Part shown: one piece after another, positions 1 through 11,053 of the stretch
Layout of the letters: each line of letters starts with the position of its first letter
Numbering within the stretch: the stretch's first letter is position 1
Assembly: GCF_032118995.1 (NCBI RefSeq)
Contig: NC_092654.1
Span: 2,418,001-2,482,000, forward strand
DNA from: Asterias amurensis
Lineage: Eukaryota > Echinodermata > Asteroidea > Forcipulatida > Asteriidae
Length of the DNA: 64,000 nucleotides
Direction: 5' to 3'
Notes under the pieces: model-generated
The model's input: only the letters and a program-made list of their open reading frames with translations
What the model was told of the DNA's origin: nothing
Databases searched by the model: none
Program-made: the position numbers and the translations under genes

Positions 1-752
1 TCTACACTGAGAGGAACTCAAGGCAAGAGCTCACTGGAACAAGGAGATGAAATCACCACCGATGACGACGACGACAACGACGACCACCTGATGCCAGAGA
101 GATGTCTTACTGATGAGGAGGCCAATTTTTTGACTGTGTTTATTCATTGAAAAATACGCCACTTCATATAAGGTGATTTATAAGTTTTGAAAAACAAGCC
201 CCCAAATATTTTGTTTTATATTTTTAACTCTGAAAACAGAGGAGCGAAAATTCAGTGACAAAGGGTTCGCCACCCGTAAGGAAACCCCTGGCCGATTTTT
301 TAACGGTGTTTAATGAAAATTGCGCCACTTCAAATTGAAAGTTGACATTTGGTAAATTTTGAAAAATAACATAAACCCCTCCAAATATTTCGATATACAA
401 ATAGGTTCGTTTTATTTCAGAGGTTTTATATTTTACCTTTGAAAACAGAGGAGCAAAAATCAGTGACAAAGAGTTCGCGTCCGTAAGGAAATTCCTGGCC
501 AATTTTTTTTAACTGTTTCGGAAAAAAGGCAAACATAATTTGTTGATGTATCGAAATCTTTACCTCGGTCGGATTCATCGCTACTGTGACAGGGTTTTGC
601 TTCTTTCTGTTTACTCAGCAAGTAGAACCAATTAACCTATTTTGCTGAAACTTTCACTATTTTATTTCATCTTTCTAAGTGAAATCGACCCCAGGATGTT
701 TAGGGTCAAAGGTTCATTTTATGTAAAAGTAATTTTTTTTTTTGATTAACAG

Positions 753-811
753 GCATCAAGAGATTGAATACTCCTGAAGAGAATCAACATCTTCGGATCA
801 GTCTACACTGA
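753..811 (+). CDS. Possible terminal coding exon, middle copy
   Basis: A pyrimidine-rich tract ending in AACAG is followed by GCATCAAGAG. If the exon is entered with one base of the codon upstream, it reads IKRLNTPEENQHLRISLH and then TGA at 809-811. Copy 3 keeps the same frame with two substitutions (N to S, S to G), which is mild support for coding. No upstream exon is in the window, so this is a guess from the splice signal and frame conservation. An alternative is that the whole block is 3' UTR or non-coding. A second open frame (778-951) with a run of aspartates overlaps it, but the matching frame is broken by TGA in copy 3. Confidence 0.3.
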
Positions 812-1603
812 GAGGAACTCAAGGCAAGAGCTCACTGGAACAAGGAGATGAAATCACCACCGATGACGACGACGACAACGACGACCACCTGATGCCAGAG
901 AGATGTCTTACTGATGAGGAGGCCAATTTTTTGACTGTGTTTATTCATTGAAAAATGCGCCACTTCATATAAGGTGATTTATAAGTTTTGAAAAACAAGC
1001 CCCCAAATATTTCGTTTTATATTTTTAACTCTGAAAACAGAGGAGCGAAAATTCAGTGACAAAGGGTTCGCCACCCGTAAGGAAACCCCTGGCCGATTTT
1101 TTAACGGTGTTTAATTGAAAATTGCGCCACTTCAAATTGAAAGTTGACATTTGGTAAATTTTGAAAAATAACATAAACCCCTCCAAATATTTTGATATAC
1201 AAATAGCTTCGTTTTGTTTCAAAGGTTTTATATTTTACCTGTGAAAACAGAGGAGCAAAAATCAGTGACAAAGGGTTCGTGTCCATATGGAAATCCCTGG
1301 CTATTTTTTTTAACTGTTTTGGAAAACAATGAACATAATTTGTTGATGTATCGAAATCTTCACCTCGGATGGATTCATCGCTACTGTGACAGGGTTTTGC
1401 TTCTTTCTGTTTACTCAGCAAGTAGAACCAATTAACCTATTTTGCCGAAACTTTCACTGTTTTATTTCATCTTTCTAAGTGAAATCGCCCCCAGGATGGT
1501 TATAGTCAAAGGTTCATTTTTTATTTAAAAGTAATTTTTGATTTTTGGTTCATGTTTTATGTAAAAGTAATTTTAGATTTTTTTTTTTTTTTTTGATTTA
1601 CAG

Positions 1604-1662
1604 GCATCAAGAGATTGAGTACTCCTGAAGAGAATCAACATCTTCGGATTGGTCTACACTGA
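1604..1662 (+). CDS. Possible terminal coding exon, last copy
   Basis: A long T-run and GATTTACAG precede GCATCAAGAG, a good acceptor. The frame reads IKRLSTPEENQHLRIGLH and stops at TGA 1660-1662. If the array is transcribed, this is the last of three alternative 3' ends of a plus-strand gene whose body lies left of the window. The protein family cannot be recognised from 18 residues. Confidence 0.3.
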
Positions 1663-1763
1663 GAGGAACTCAAGGCAAGAGCTCACTGGAACAATGAGAT
1701 GAAATCACCACCAACGACGACGACCGCCTGATGCCAGAGAGATGTGTTACTGATGAGGAGGCC

Positions 1764-2387
1764 GAGCATCCATCCCAGTATGGGTACTTAAATAAGATAA
1801 GGATCCTTTATCACTGACAGTGCCATTAGGATTGTCTCAAGAAACAAAATGAGGCTTGACAACAAAATTTAGTCTGGTTCCTTTTTTTCAAACTTTGAGA
1901 GTTTAGAGCGGGTTTTGATTGCTACACGGGAACCAGATAAAATGGCCGAACTGTGATAAAGGTGGTTTTAAACTGTCAGTGTTGCTTACATTAGTTTGCG
2001 ATAACTCGTGCTTTATAGCTTGTTTACAAAAATTAGTATCTGAAATTCAAGTGTTTACTGGGCCAATTGTTGTTATTGATTGATCCTCCCCTAACCCCTG
2101 GGGTGGGTCGATCGCTCGAAAGAACGAACAAGAAACTTGAGTGCACATCTTTTATGATAAAAGCCTTCTAGCTCTGGTTAGGATTATGGCATACTTGGTA
2201 ACTTATGGGTCATGACCAGACTAAAACTCCCTTTTTCCTGAGAGTTGGTTATTGCACAAATGTCATCCTCGATACTGTTACTACGAAACGCCTGATGCAT
2301 TACGGAGGCAACATTGCCACTGGTCATTGCCTGGGTGCCCCTTGAAATTTTCTTGCAAACTAGGAACCTATCAACGTGTTCTCTAGC
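1764..2387. other. Unique non-coding stretch
   Basis: No open frame of note and no recognised repeat. If the array to the left carries a terminal exon, this could be 3' UTR or downstream DNA. Confidence 0.4.
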
Positions 2388-2640
2388 AGTGGCTTACTGT
2401 TGTACCACTACCATCACACGTGACTTTCATCCCTTTCTGCTAGGGATTGTGTCGCAGCAAACTGAGTAACGTTTTACATTAGTGGCTTACTGTTGTACCA
2501 CTACCATCACACGTGACTTTCATCCTTTTCTGCTAGGGATTGTGTCGCAGCAAACTGAGTAACGTTTCACATTAGTGGCTTACTGTTGTACCACTACCAT
2601 CACACGTGACTGCCATCCCTTTCTTCTAAGGATTGGTACT
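2388..2640. repeat. 93-bp tandem repeat, about 2.7 copies
   Basis: AGTGGCTTACTGTTG starts at 2388, 2481 and 2574, so the period is 93 bp. Each unit contains ACCACTACCATCACACGTG and the first two contain TGTGTCGCAGCAAACTGAG. Copies differ by only a few bases, which suggests recent duplication. The third copy is truncated near 2640. Confidence 0.9.
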
Positions 2641-3510
2641 TGATATTAATCCACCTGCTGTGTGACCTCTGACCCTTCCTCTGTGGGGTAAGGTTACTGT
2701 AAACCTTTGCGGCTGCATATCAGAAATGGCCACTTGCCATTTTACCTCTGCCCCCCCTTCCCACCTGGGGTATTAGTTACAATAACACAATGATAAATCT
2801 TGAATCATGTGTTGTGAATTGTTTCTATAGACTAACAGGCCTGTATGCTTCTTTTTTGAAAAGGCAAGGGCACCAGAACATTTTCTCCTTGGTAAAAGGA
2901 AGGAAAATGTAAATCTGAGGTAATATGAGGAAATTGTAAATCTGTACTGGATCATTTCAAGGGCACCAAGGCAATGACCAGGGGCATCGAGGCTATCGCC
3001 TTGAAGTATCAGGCCTGGTTTTACTCATGATTGTGCATTTGACTGCATCTGTGATCCAACTTCACAAAAAGAAGAAGACAAATAATTTCGTGAAACATTT
3101 CACTTATCATTCTTTGTGTTGGCCACACACGCAAAATAAATTGTTGTTAATCAAAGCTATTCTTAATTTTGGCTTTAAACATAATTTTGGGACAGGAAAT
3201 CTGACACTGCGAAAAGATTTGTCCATTTTGATAATTTGGGTCACAACTGCAAAATATTTGTGTGTTTTACATAAATTATCTTAACACTTTATTGAGACAT
3301 TCCCACAAAATGAGTTCACATTACTTTATATACAAAATGCGTACATTTTTCATATAGAACGTTCGACTTTACTTCCCAAAATACAGAATTTTAAATTCTT
3401 ATTTTTTTGTTTACTCTCTTGGCAAACTTTTTTTCCCCTACTACTTTTAAAACTTTGCTCACTTTAAAAACTCTTCTTTTCTAGATTTTTCCCAGAGTTG
3501 GAATATCTTA
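2641..3510. other. Non-coding, AT-rich, no gene seen
   Basis: Only short chance frames. A degenerate fragment of a dispersed sequence (about 2941-3010, including 'gggcaccaaggcaatgacc') also occurs at about 21411-21500 and inside CCDC34 intron 2 (about 25970-26087), so it is probably a repeat relic. Confidence 0.5.
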
Positions 3511-3575
3511 GCAAATTTTACAGAAATGTTTGTTTTCCTGTTTAGGAAAACAAAACTTTCTGTAAAATTTGCTTG
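3511..3575. repeat. Near-perfect hairpin, stem about 30 bp
   Basis: AGCAAATTTTACAGAAA on the left pairs with TTTCTGTAAAATTTGCT on the right, around a tiny loop at GTTTAG. Weaker pairing extends outward. It may be the core of a small palindromic element. No small-RNA function can be claimed from sequence alone. Confidence 0.75.
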
Positions 3576-3706
3576 TGACTCAAATTGTGGGAGTTTCTCT
3601 GGTTCTATATTGATACTTTGATGATTGTGAAGCCAAGTACAACTTTCACTCAATACAATTAATGCAAGCGAAACACATCCTATTCTTGGGACCAATCTTC
3701 ATGACA

Positions 3707-3895
3707 TACAAGTACGTCATCATTTTAACTAAATTTATTCTATTTTGGCACGACATGTTTGGATAAGTGTGATGCACACCTGTCCAAACTCAAAATGAAA
3801 TACGAGTACGTTATCAATTTAACCAAATTTATTCATTTTAGGCATGACATGTTTGGACGAGTTTGATTTACACCTGTCCAAATTCAAAATAAAAT
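3707..3895. repeat. 94-bp tandem duplication
   Basis: Two head-to-tail copies begin at about 3707 (TACAAGTACGTCATC) and 3801 (TACGAGTACGTTATC). Both contain GACATGTTTGGA and CACCTGTCCAAA. About 85-90% identical by eye. Confidence 0.85.
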
Positions 3896-4167
3896 CGATT
3901 AAAAAGTACAATATTTTTTACGAAACATTCACAAACTTCATTTGAAAATGTTTTTTTTTTCTTCTTTGCATTGCTGCGACAGTAATAATTAACAGTTCTA
4001 AATTTTATTGAGTTTTTTTTGTGCATCAGCTGATACAAAAAAAAAAATCTAATTTCAGAGATAACTTTATTTCAACTCAAGGATTGTAAATGTTGTACTT
4101 GGCTGTTTTTAAAATTTGAAAAATTATGTTGTAAATTAATTGGTTACCATTCATTAAATGCTGTAGA

Positions 4168-7100
4168 AAGCACCACTGAACTGTAGAAGCAGCAGAGTTG
4201 TGCAAACGTGTGTGCCGGTCGGTGTGGCCAACTACTATCTGGAAAGTGTGACGACCTAATGATCCAAGAGTTAATGGTTGGGTAAGCATTTTATTAAGTG
4301 AAATCTTGTTAATGTGGCGCTGGTAGTCTGTCTTACCGGTGTCCTACCTTACATGATTGACAAACTATTTCAACTTTCTCGATCTCTGACAAAAAAACGA
4401 AACCTAAGAAAGAAAAGATTTGGTTGCCTGTTGAAGTCTTTGGGGGCCTGTATCAAAAGTGTCAAGGACTGAGGACCATTGCACTTTTTTGCACATTTTT
4501 TACCTGATCATTTTGTTATTCTAAGTTGGTACCCGTTTCTCTATACTGTTCCTGTGTAAATGGGTCTACTTTTTGAGCAACTTCTCTACACTGGACATCC
4601 TCTTCTGATCTGAGGGAGCCTCTGAACTTGACGGATGACGGAGACTTCTACCCAGATGTTGGTGTGAGGGTCGGAGAAACGAGATTCTGAACATGGCTAT
4701 TCACATTTCAATCAGGTACTCAGGCTTTTACATTGGTTTCACTTGTGTTAAGAAGTTTTGACTGTATCAAAAGGAGATATCAAAGATGACATTGGGATTG
4801 TGTAGGAAGTTAACGGTCCTTTATAGAAGAAACATCGTCGCTTAGATAGATGCCGTTGTGCATTAGGTAATTGTAACCAGTTCAATTCTCAGCCACAGTA
4901 GGTTGTATGTACACTCCTTCGTCAGTTAAAATAGTGTTTAGATTTTAGATTTAGTTAAAACCCCTGTTGAACTGGTTGACAATATTCAGTCTATGACGTT
5001 AACTATTGGTCTATTTCAGTGACCAAGTAACTTGGTTGTTCATTGTAGGTTTTGAGTGGTCAGCTTTATGACAGATTCTACAGTAGGTATGTTAACGACA
5101 ATCAGTTGAGGAAATGATTTACAAATGATGTTGACCAATAGACATTGCTTTTTTAACAAATACTGCCACTGTGGTGTGCATGATTTGTATACATTTTTCA
5201 TAAACATAGTAATTTAGCTGCAGTAGGTGTTTTCAATCCTTCAGGGTATTAATTATTGATAATTGTGAACAGTTTTTACAATTGGTTAACCCTTTTCCAG
5301 CTGAACATGGTGACGACACTCAGGCGGTTTACAAACACTCACACTTTGTTCAACCGCAATGTTTGAATCTTGTTTCTCTAGTTATTAAGGCTGTTAAAGT
5401 GACAAAGACACTTGGTCATTAATATTTTAGGTTCTATAAAGAGTAGGCAAGTTTAAGATATTAAACCCATAGAACTGTTGGGAACAAATGCAACCTACTA
5501 GTTTTTTTGTCAGTATAACAATTGTATTTTTGTTTTTTTTAAGATCTCTTTGAAACAAAACAAATTTTGTGCCGTGTCCATCAATTATTTTAATTCTTTA
5601 ATGGTTAACATGAGAATGTCTCAACATGTACAACAGCGAAATGTACAATGGATCAAATTAGGTGTTTATTAGCGTATTAGCAGTATTAGTGTAGACTTAG
5701 TCAGTTAAATAACCTCAGAACAGACATTGTAATTTGTCACATGGCTAGGTATTTATAGGAAGCACAAACACTAGTCCAGTATTAGTGTAGAATTATTAAA
5801 CGAATAACTAAATTAGTGATTTCTCAATTTGCTTGTTAGATTGATTTTGTTATGAATATTATGCCAAAAAGACACAGCAGGAATAGGTATTCTAAATAAG
5901 ACGTCACTTTGTTACTTTAGTCATGCACTGTTTGCAGAATCACAGGTGTCTTTCTAGATGGAAAATACACCAAATTATCAGCGATCTTATCGTCACTGAT
6001 AAAACCTTAATTTTCCGACATCGACGTCAGACTCATTTTTATGCAAAAACATTGTAGTTTATAGTTGGTACAAAATCATTAGTATGCAGTGGTTGGTTTG
6101 CAGATTTACATGAAGTTAATCAGTAGGAGTAGTTGTTGATCCTAGATGTTCAATACTTTATTGGGACTTCATCAGCAACTTGTAGTTCTGTAGGATTTGG
6201 AACTTTGTTGTACTTAGGATCTTATCGTCACTGATAAAACCTTAATTTTTCGACATCGGGCTCATTTTTATGCAAAAACATTGTAATTTAAAATTGGTGC
6301 GAAAATCATTAGCATGCAGTTGTTGGTTTGCAGGTTTACATTAAGTTTATCAGTAGGAGTAGTTGTTGATCCTAGATGTTCAATACTTTATTGGGACTTC
6401 ATTAGCAATTTGTAGTTCCGTAGGATTTGAAACTTTGTTGTACTTAGGAGTTTAGAATTTGTTTAGAGATAGGTTAGTTTTTTTTGTTAAGAGTTTTTTT
6501 TCTCAGTCTAGTTATCCTCCATAAACCCAATGTCATCTACAATATCCCTTGCAATGATACTCAATGCAAATCTGATGTTTGTGTACAACCTCACTTTTGA
6601 CTTTGAAATTTGACTTTGATCATTTGAACGTGTAATCACACACACTGTTAAAAAGTTGCGATGTTTTAACAAATCCAAAACTTATGATTGATTTGAAACA
6701 AATTTATGAAAAATTGTAGTACTTCTAATGCAAGTGAAACCAATACATTCCTGAGTATGCTGTTCTGTTTTTTGTGCTTGTCACAAAAATTCACAAAATT
6801 TTTCAAGTTCAGCCACCATGTTGGAATCTTGTTTCTCTGATCAGCGCATCATCATCTGGGTTGAAGTCTTCGTTATTCTGATGGTACAGGACTCAATCGG
6901 TGACGGAGTGGAAGCGTCCTTTTACACTTCAACCAAAATTCAAACTTGAAACTTTACTCCAAGAACTTAGCGACGTGTTTGCCCGAACAGGGGGAGACGT
7001 CCGATGGTACACTTGATACAGATTCATCAAACATTTTAACGGGCAACAGAATCCTTTCCGACTTTTGTTTTGGACTTTGAAAAAAAAAATCTTTAGTTTG

Positions 7101-7334
7101 TTTTTGGCTTCGGACTTTAAAAAAAAAATCTTTTTAGTTTGTCAATCATGTAAAGCAGGACTTTGGTAAAACAGACTATCAATGAAACATTAACTTGATT
7201 TAACTTAATAAAATGCTTTCCTTCCATTAATACTTAGATCATTAAGTCGCTTCACTTTCTAGATAGTAGTTGGCCACACCGACCGGCACACACGTTTGCG
7301 CAACTCTGCTGCTTCTACAGTTCAGTGGTGCTTA
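4168..7334. mobile_element. 3.2-kb element with long inverted terminal repeats, non-autonomous
   Basis: Positions 4170-4302 match the reverse complement of 7201-7333 closely. The outer 75 bp, starting AAGCACCACTGAACTGTAG, are almost identical. Weaker matching continues inward to roughly 4700 on the left and 6800 on the right, so each arm may be about 530 bp. The 2.1-kb centre has no sizeable open frame. This looks like a foldback or long-TIR DNA transposon derivative lacking a transposase. No clear target-site duplication is visible. A plain inverted duplication is the alternative. Confidence 0.65.
5983..6447. repeat. ~235-bp tandem duplication inside the inverted-repeat element
   Basis: GATCTTATCGTCACTGATAAAACC begins at about 5983 and again at about 6219. 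The two units share GTTGTTGATCCTAGATG and ACTTTATTGGGACTTCAT. The second copy has small deletions. Confidence 0.85.
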
Positions 7335-7697
7335 AAAAAATCAAAAAAATCCCTTAAAAAATGCCTTTTTTATATAGACTAAGTCAGCCAAAAATATTTC
7401 TCGTGCCGTTGTACGGTTCGAAATTAACTGCGTAAAAACTTTGGCCCTACCCCCCCTATTATTAAAATCTTGATCAACCAAGTGCACCCCCTATAGGGGT
7501 GCAGAAGAGACTGTATCCCATAGTAATGTACACCAACAATGTAATCAACTAGAAATTTGCACATGACACTTATACAAGGCGTCAAATTCAAATTACCATT
7601 AGATTATATAGCTAGGTACATCAAAATGGAATGCAGCCCCTTATTAAAGGTATCTTCTTATAGCTTGTTGTGACTTTAAATAACAATAAAATGGAGT
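7335..7697. other. Non-coding, nothing recognised
   Basis: AT-rich, no frame of note, no repeat recognised. Confidence 0.4.
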
Positions 7698-8157
7698 CCC
7701 ATTGTTGACTTAGTCATTTTTTGACCAAATCACTAGCCATTGTTTGTACTTAGTCATTTTTTGAGCAGAAACTCATAGTCAATGTTTGTACTTAGTCTTT
7801 TTTTGGACTTAGTCATTTTTTTTACAAAAACACTTAGTAATTATTGACATTCTGTGTCCTATTGTGGACTTAGTCATTTTTTTGACCAAAACACTAGCCA
7901 TTGTTTGTACTTAGTAATTTTTTGAGCAGAAACTCATAGTCAATGTTTGTACTTAGTCTTTTTTTTGACTTAGTAATTATTGACTTTCTGTGGACTTAGT
8001 CATTTTTTGACCAAAACACTATCCATTGTTTGTACTTAGTAATTTTTTGAGCAGAAACTTATAGTCGATGTTTGTACTTAGTCTTTTTTTGGACTTAGTC
8101 ATTTTTTGACAAAAACACTTAGTAATTTTTGACTCGCTGTGTCCCTTTGTGGACTTC
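7698..8157. repeat. Complex tandem array around the motif CTTAGT
   Basis: Three imperfect higher-order units of about 130-170 bp are built from short blocks such as GGACTTAGTCATTTTTTGAC, TTTGTACTTAGT and GAGCAGAAACT. CTTAGT recurs well over a dozen times, spaced about 25-35 bp apart. Confidence 0.8.
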
Positions 8158-9364
8158 AAAAACTTTCCAAGATTGAGATTATAAAGTCACAGAACAAGCT
8201 ATAAGATGCGGCCTTTACAGAAGATACAACATTGGTAGTTACGCTATCGTGAATTGAACTTATAAGTTTAATGTGGGAATTTAGTGAACATGCATTACCT
8301 TCAATTTTGGTAAGCATGCAAGTAAACATTCATCTAAATGTCCGCTTGATGTAAAAACTGATGGAGTTAAACAATAAATAAAGAAATTTGTTTTGAAAAC
8401 GCTGCAAGTTTGAGATAAAGTTTTGTGTGTCAAAATTTGTGCACTCTATATGAATACCAATGTTGTACCTTCTTTATAAGTAAGAAATGCAACCTGTAAA
8501 CCATAAAGGAGTCAAATTTAATTAGATTTGTTTGAAAAGAAACAAAAAACGCTTTGATTCTGTAAATATTCTGAGTTCTTGTAAGATGAAGAAAAAGCAC
8601 ACAAAAAATATTTTGCAAGTTTGCAGAAACCAAATAGTTAATTCATGAGACTAGTTTTTTTGTTAGCCATGTGGACTCCTTTTGGATAAAACAGGTTACA
8701 TTTCTTCCTTGGTTGATCATTTATATTTCTTAGCTATGGTTGTCATTTGCCAGCTGATATTTCTTCTCGGATATTTTGGGGGTTTAAGTTGAATTTTGAA
8801 ACTACACATTTTCAATACTTTTAATAAAAACAAGTATGAATTGAAAGCTGTATTTGATTTGACAAACACAATTTTTGAATTGTGGCACTTGACAAGTGCA
8901 TTAAAAAAAAAGACATTTTGAAATAATTTCAATGAGGTTTTCAAAAAGTAATTATACATCAACTGGCATATTTCGAACCATCAATTTAAGCAACTCAAAA
9001 TGAATAGTAAGGAAGCAATAGGAGTGCCAAAGCACCCACAAAAACAAAATTTGTTTTAATTAAAATATTAAGGAAACATAACATACAGCATAGTCATAAT
9101 CAAGTTCTTGAGGTTGGGGTGGGGGTAATGTCTAACAGTGTGGATGCACTAATTGAGTGTTATTGTTTTCTTTCTTTGGAAGACATTTAAAGTTTGTTCA
9201 AATAAAGTCTTGAAAATTCAAATAAACAATCTAGTCTGGTTTGCTTATTATTTTCTGATGAATCCTAATATTTTGACAATTATTGGTTCTATGAATAGCT
9301 CATAACTTTGATGCCTTCTTGGTGTTGATGAATTAGTTAAAAATAACTTTTAGAAAATAATTAA
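8158..9364. other. AT-rich non-coding stretch
   Basis: Two short minus-strand open frames (8430-8633, 8717-8962) have low-complexity, Phe/Leu/Lys-rich translations typical of AT-rich non-coding DNA. No gene is supported. Confidence 0.45.
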
Positions 9365-9725
9365 GGTTGGGGATACTTTTGGTAATTATCAAACAACAGT
9401 CTCCTCACTTGGTGTGCCTCAATAAATGCATAAATAACAAATCAATGGAAGTTTTGGCTCAAATGGTCATCAAAGTTGAAAACAAATTATGAAAGAAAAC
9501 CCAATATTCCATGCATGAAATTGTGTGCTTTCAGATGCATGAGAAAGGCTTTATGCCTGAAGCCTTCCTCAGATTCAAATTTTTGGGTGTGAAAAAGAAT
9601 TACCACTTTCCCTAAAACTACATTTTAGTTCAAAGGGTGTTTTTCCAACAACATTTTTGTAACATGACCAGTGCTCTAACGTTTTCATGGTAATTAATTT
9701 TTGGAGTAACTACCATGTATCAGAT
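9365..9725. mobile_element. Degenerate member of the TTAA MITE family A
   Basis: The order of shared phrases (TGGTAATTATCAA, CTCACTTGGTGTG, CATAAATAACAAAT, GTGTGCTTTCAGATGCAT, AGGCTTTATGCCTGAAG) follows the copies at 52439, 53272 and 62346. Terminal repeats are decayed. Confidence 0.6.
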
Positions 9726-9924
9726 AAACTTTACTGCTATTTAATAGAATTAAGCTAATTTTTTTCTCTCAAAATCCTTGGGGGCTGACCTGAACGAAAG
9801 TTGTTAATAGAAATTTAACTGATTCTTCAGAGGCCCCACAAAAAAAAGTCATAAATAATTTGGGTCTTAGAAGAAAAAAAAGTATGAGAGAAATTTTGGC
9901 AAATGTGTTGGTATAAATTATTCT

Positions 9925-10867
9925 GGCCCTACAGCTAGTAATAGAAAATGATACATTTCGGTTGCCTTACAGAATGGTTGAGGCTTTGTACCTCAGTGAC
10001 TGCTGTTGTGGCTGGAAAGACTGCTAAGATGCAGGGAGAGGCAGCATACACTTGATGAAAGGGAAACATCAGATTCCACGAACTCTGAAAAAGAACAAAA
10101 TTATATTTAGAGTATGGATGTAAATTAGTGTCCATACAAATGAGGGGATAAAAGCATAAGGCATTGGGAAAATTACTTCAGGACAGCATGTTCAGGGGCC
10201 TTTAAATTGTCTTCACATATACATGACATGTACATGCCCAGGTTGGACTCCTCCGATGCAGGCAACGCGACGGAGTCCAGGGTATAAAGGTCCCGTACCA
10301 ATGCGAACAAATTTACAGTGGCACTGACTGATGACGTCCTACCAGGGCTAGACATGTACAGTCAAATGTTGTCAAATCTAATTCCCAACACACAAGTGTA
10401 TTTAAGTTACCTTTTTTTGAAGTCTTTTATCCTTGTTTTACTTGTATGTATTTGTTTTTGACACTGGCCGAATAAATAATAATAATAATAGTAATAACAA
10501 GAAAACAATTTAAAGAAAAATATGTGCGCCCTGTGATTTTACTCTGAGTCTTACCACTTGCATTGAAGGAATTGAAGAAACTAAAAACGTAGTGCAAAGG
10601 CGTTTTCATCAGCAAAATCGATGTCGCGGGGTAAATGTTTCAACAACAATATTTTCCTCACTTGTATTGAGCGAGAATTCAGTGGTTGAATAAATTGTAA
10701 CACTGTCCACGTTTCTTCGATTTGTCTTAGGTTATACCATTAGCTGACAATAATTAATTTGACTGTATGTATTGCCAAGACAATCCCGTCTTATAAACCC
10801 CCTACAAAGTTCCTCTTTTGCATCAACACATGAATCACTTACCTGATTTAGAAGATTCTATGAGCAT
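9925..10867 (-). CDS. Candidate small multi-exon gene, unrecognised product
   Basis: Several pieces suggest a minus-strand gene. ATG at 10865-10867 opens MLIESSKS and reaches a strong donor (CAG|GTAAGTG) at 10843/10842. A 26-nt candidate exon (10555-10580) sits between TTTTTAG and GTAAGA. The block 10174-10348 reads as protein-like sequence (including LFALVRDLYTLDSVALPASE). A good acceptor (TTCTTTTTCAG) lies at about 10084. I could not join all pieces in one consistent phase, so the model is incomplete and may be wrong. No family recognised. Sequence around 10850-11050 is more GC-rich than its surroundings, as for a promoter. Confidence 0.3.
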
Positions 10868-11053
10868 CCGTGCAGTTATCGTCGTGGAAGCGGAATTTTG
10901 ATGTCGGTTTGCGATGTAAAATGTCGCAGAAAATCTGCTTTTTCACCACACACGTGGAGCTGAACACACCATGCCCGTGCTCAAAAAAGAAAATGGCCGC
11001 GGGAGTAAAGGGGTGCACCAACCTCGTTCTCAGGGGTGATCGATCTCGCCCAT

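Larger units (their letters stand above)
1..1763 (+). repeat. Tandem triplication of a ~0.8-kb exon-plus-flank unit
   Basis: The landmark starting TCTACACTGAGAGG at position 1 recurs at about 802 and 1653, giving unit lengths near 801 and 851 bp. Copies 1 and 2 are nearly identical. Copy 3 differs more, has lost part of the GAC-repeat stretch, and runs into unique sequence after about 1763. Inside each unit is a second repeat level of roughly 180-200 bp, marked by 'gaaaacagaggagc' and 'gcgccacttca'. The unit contains a conserved acceptor followed by a short exon-like stretch (see 753-811 and 1604-1662). Copy 1 is cut by the window edge, so more units may lie to the left. Confidence 0.85.

Noticed and set aside
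1..150. Aspartate-run open frame as the main coding frame of the triplicated block
   Set aside because: Plausible composition, but the third copy has an in-frame TGA before the aspartates and a TGA precedes the frame; kept only as an alternative.
224..1421. Three minus-strand frames sharing GFLTGGEPFVTEFSLLCF
   Set aside because: They similarly translate the nested tandem repeat; no splice context or family, so repetition alone explains the similarity.
3511..3575. microRNA precursor
   Set aside because: A long stem exists, but foldback elements are everywhere in this window and there is no evidence of processing or conservation.
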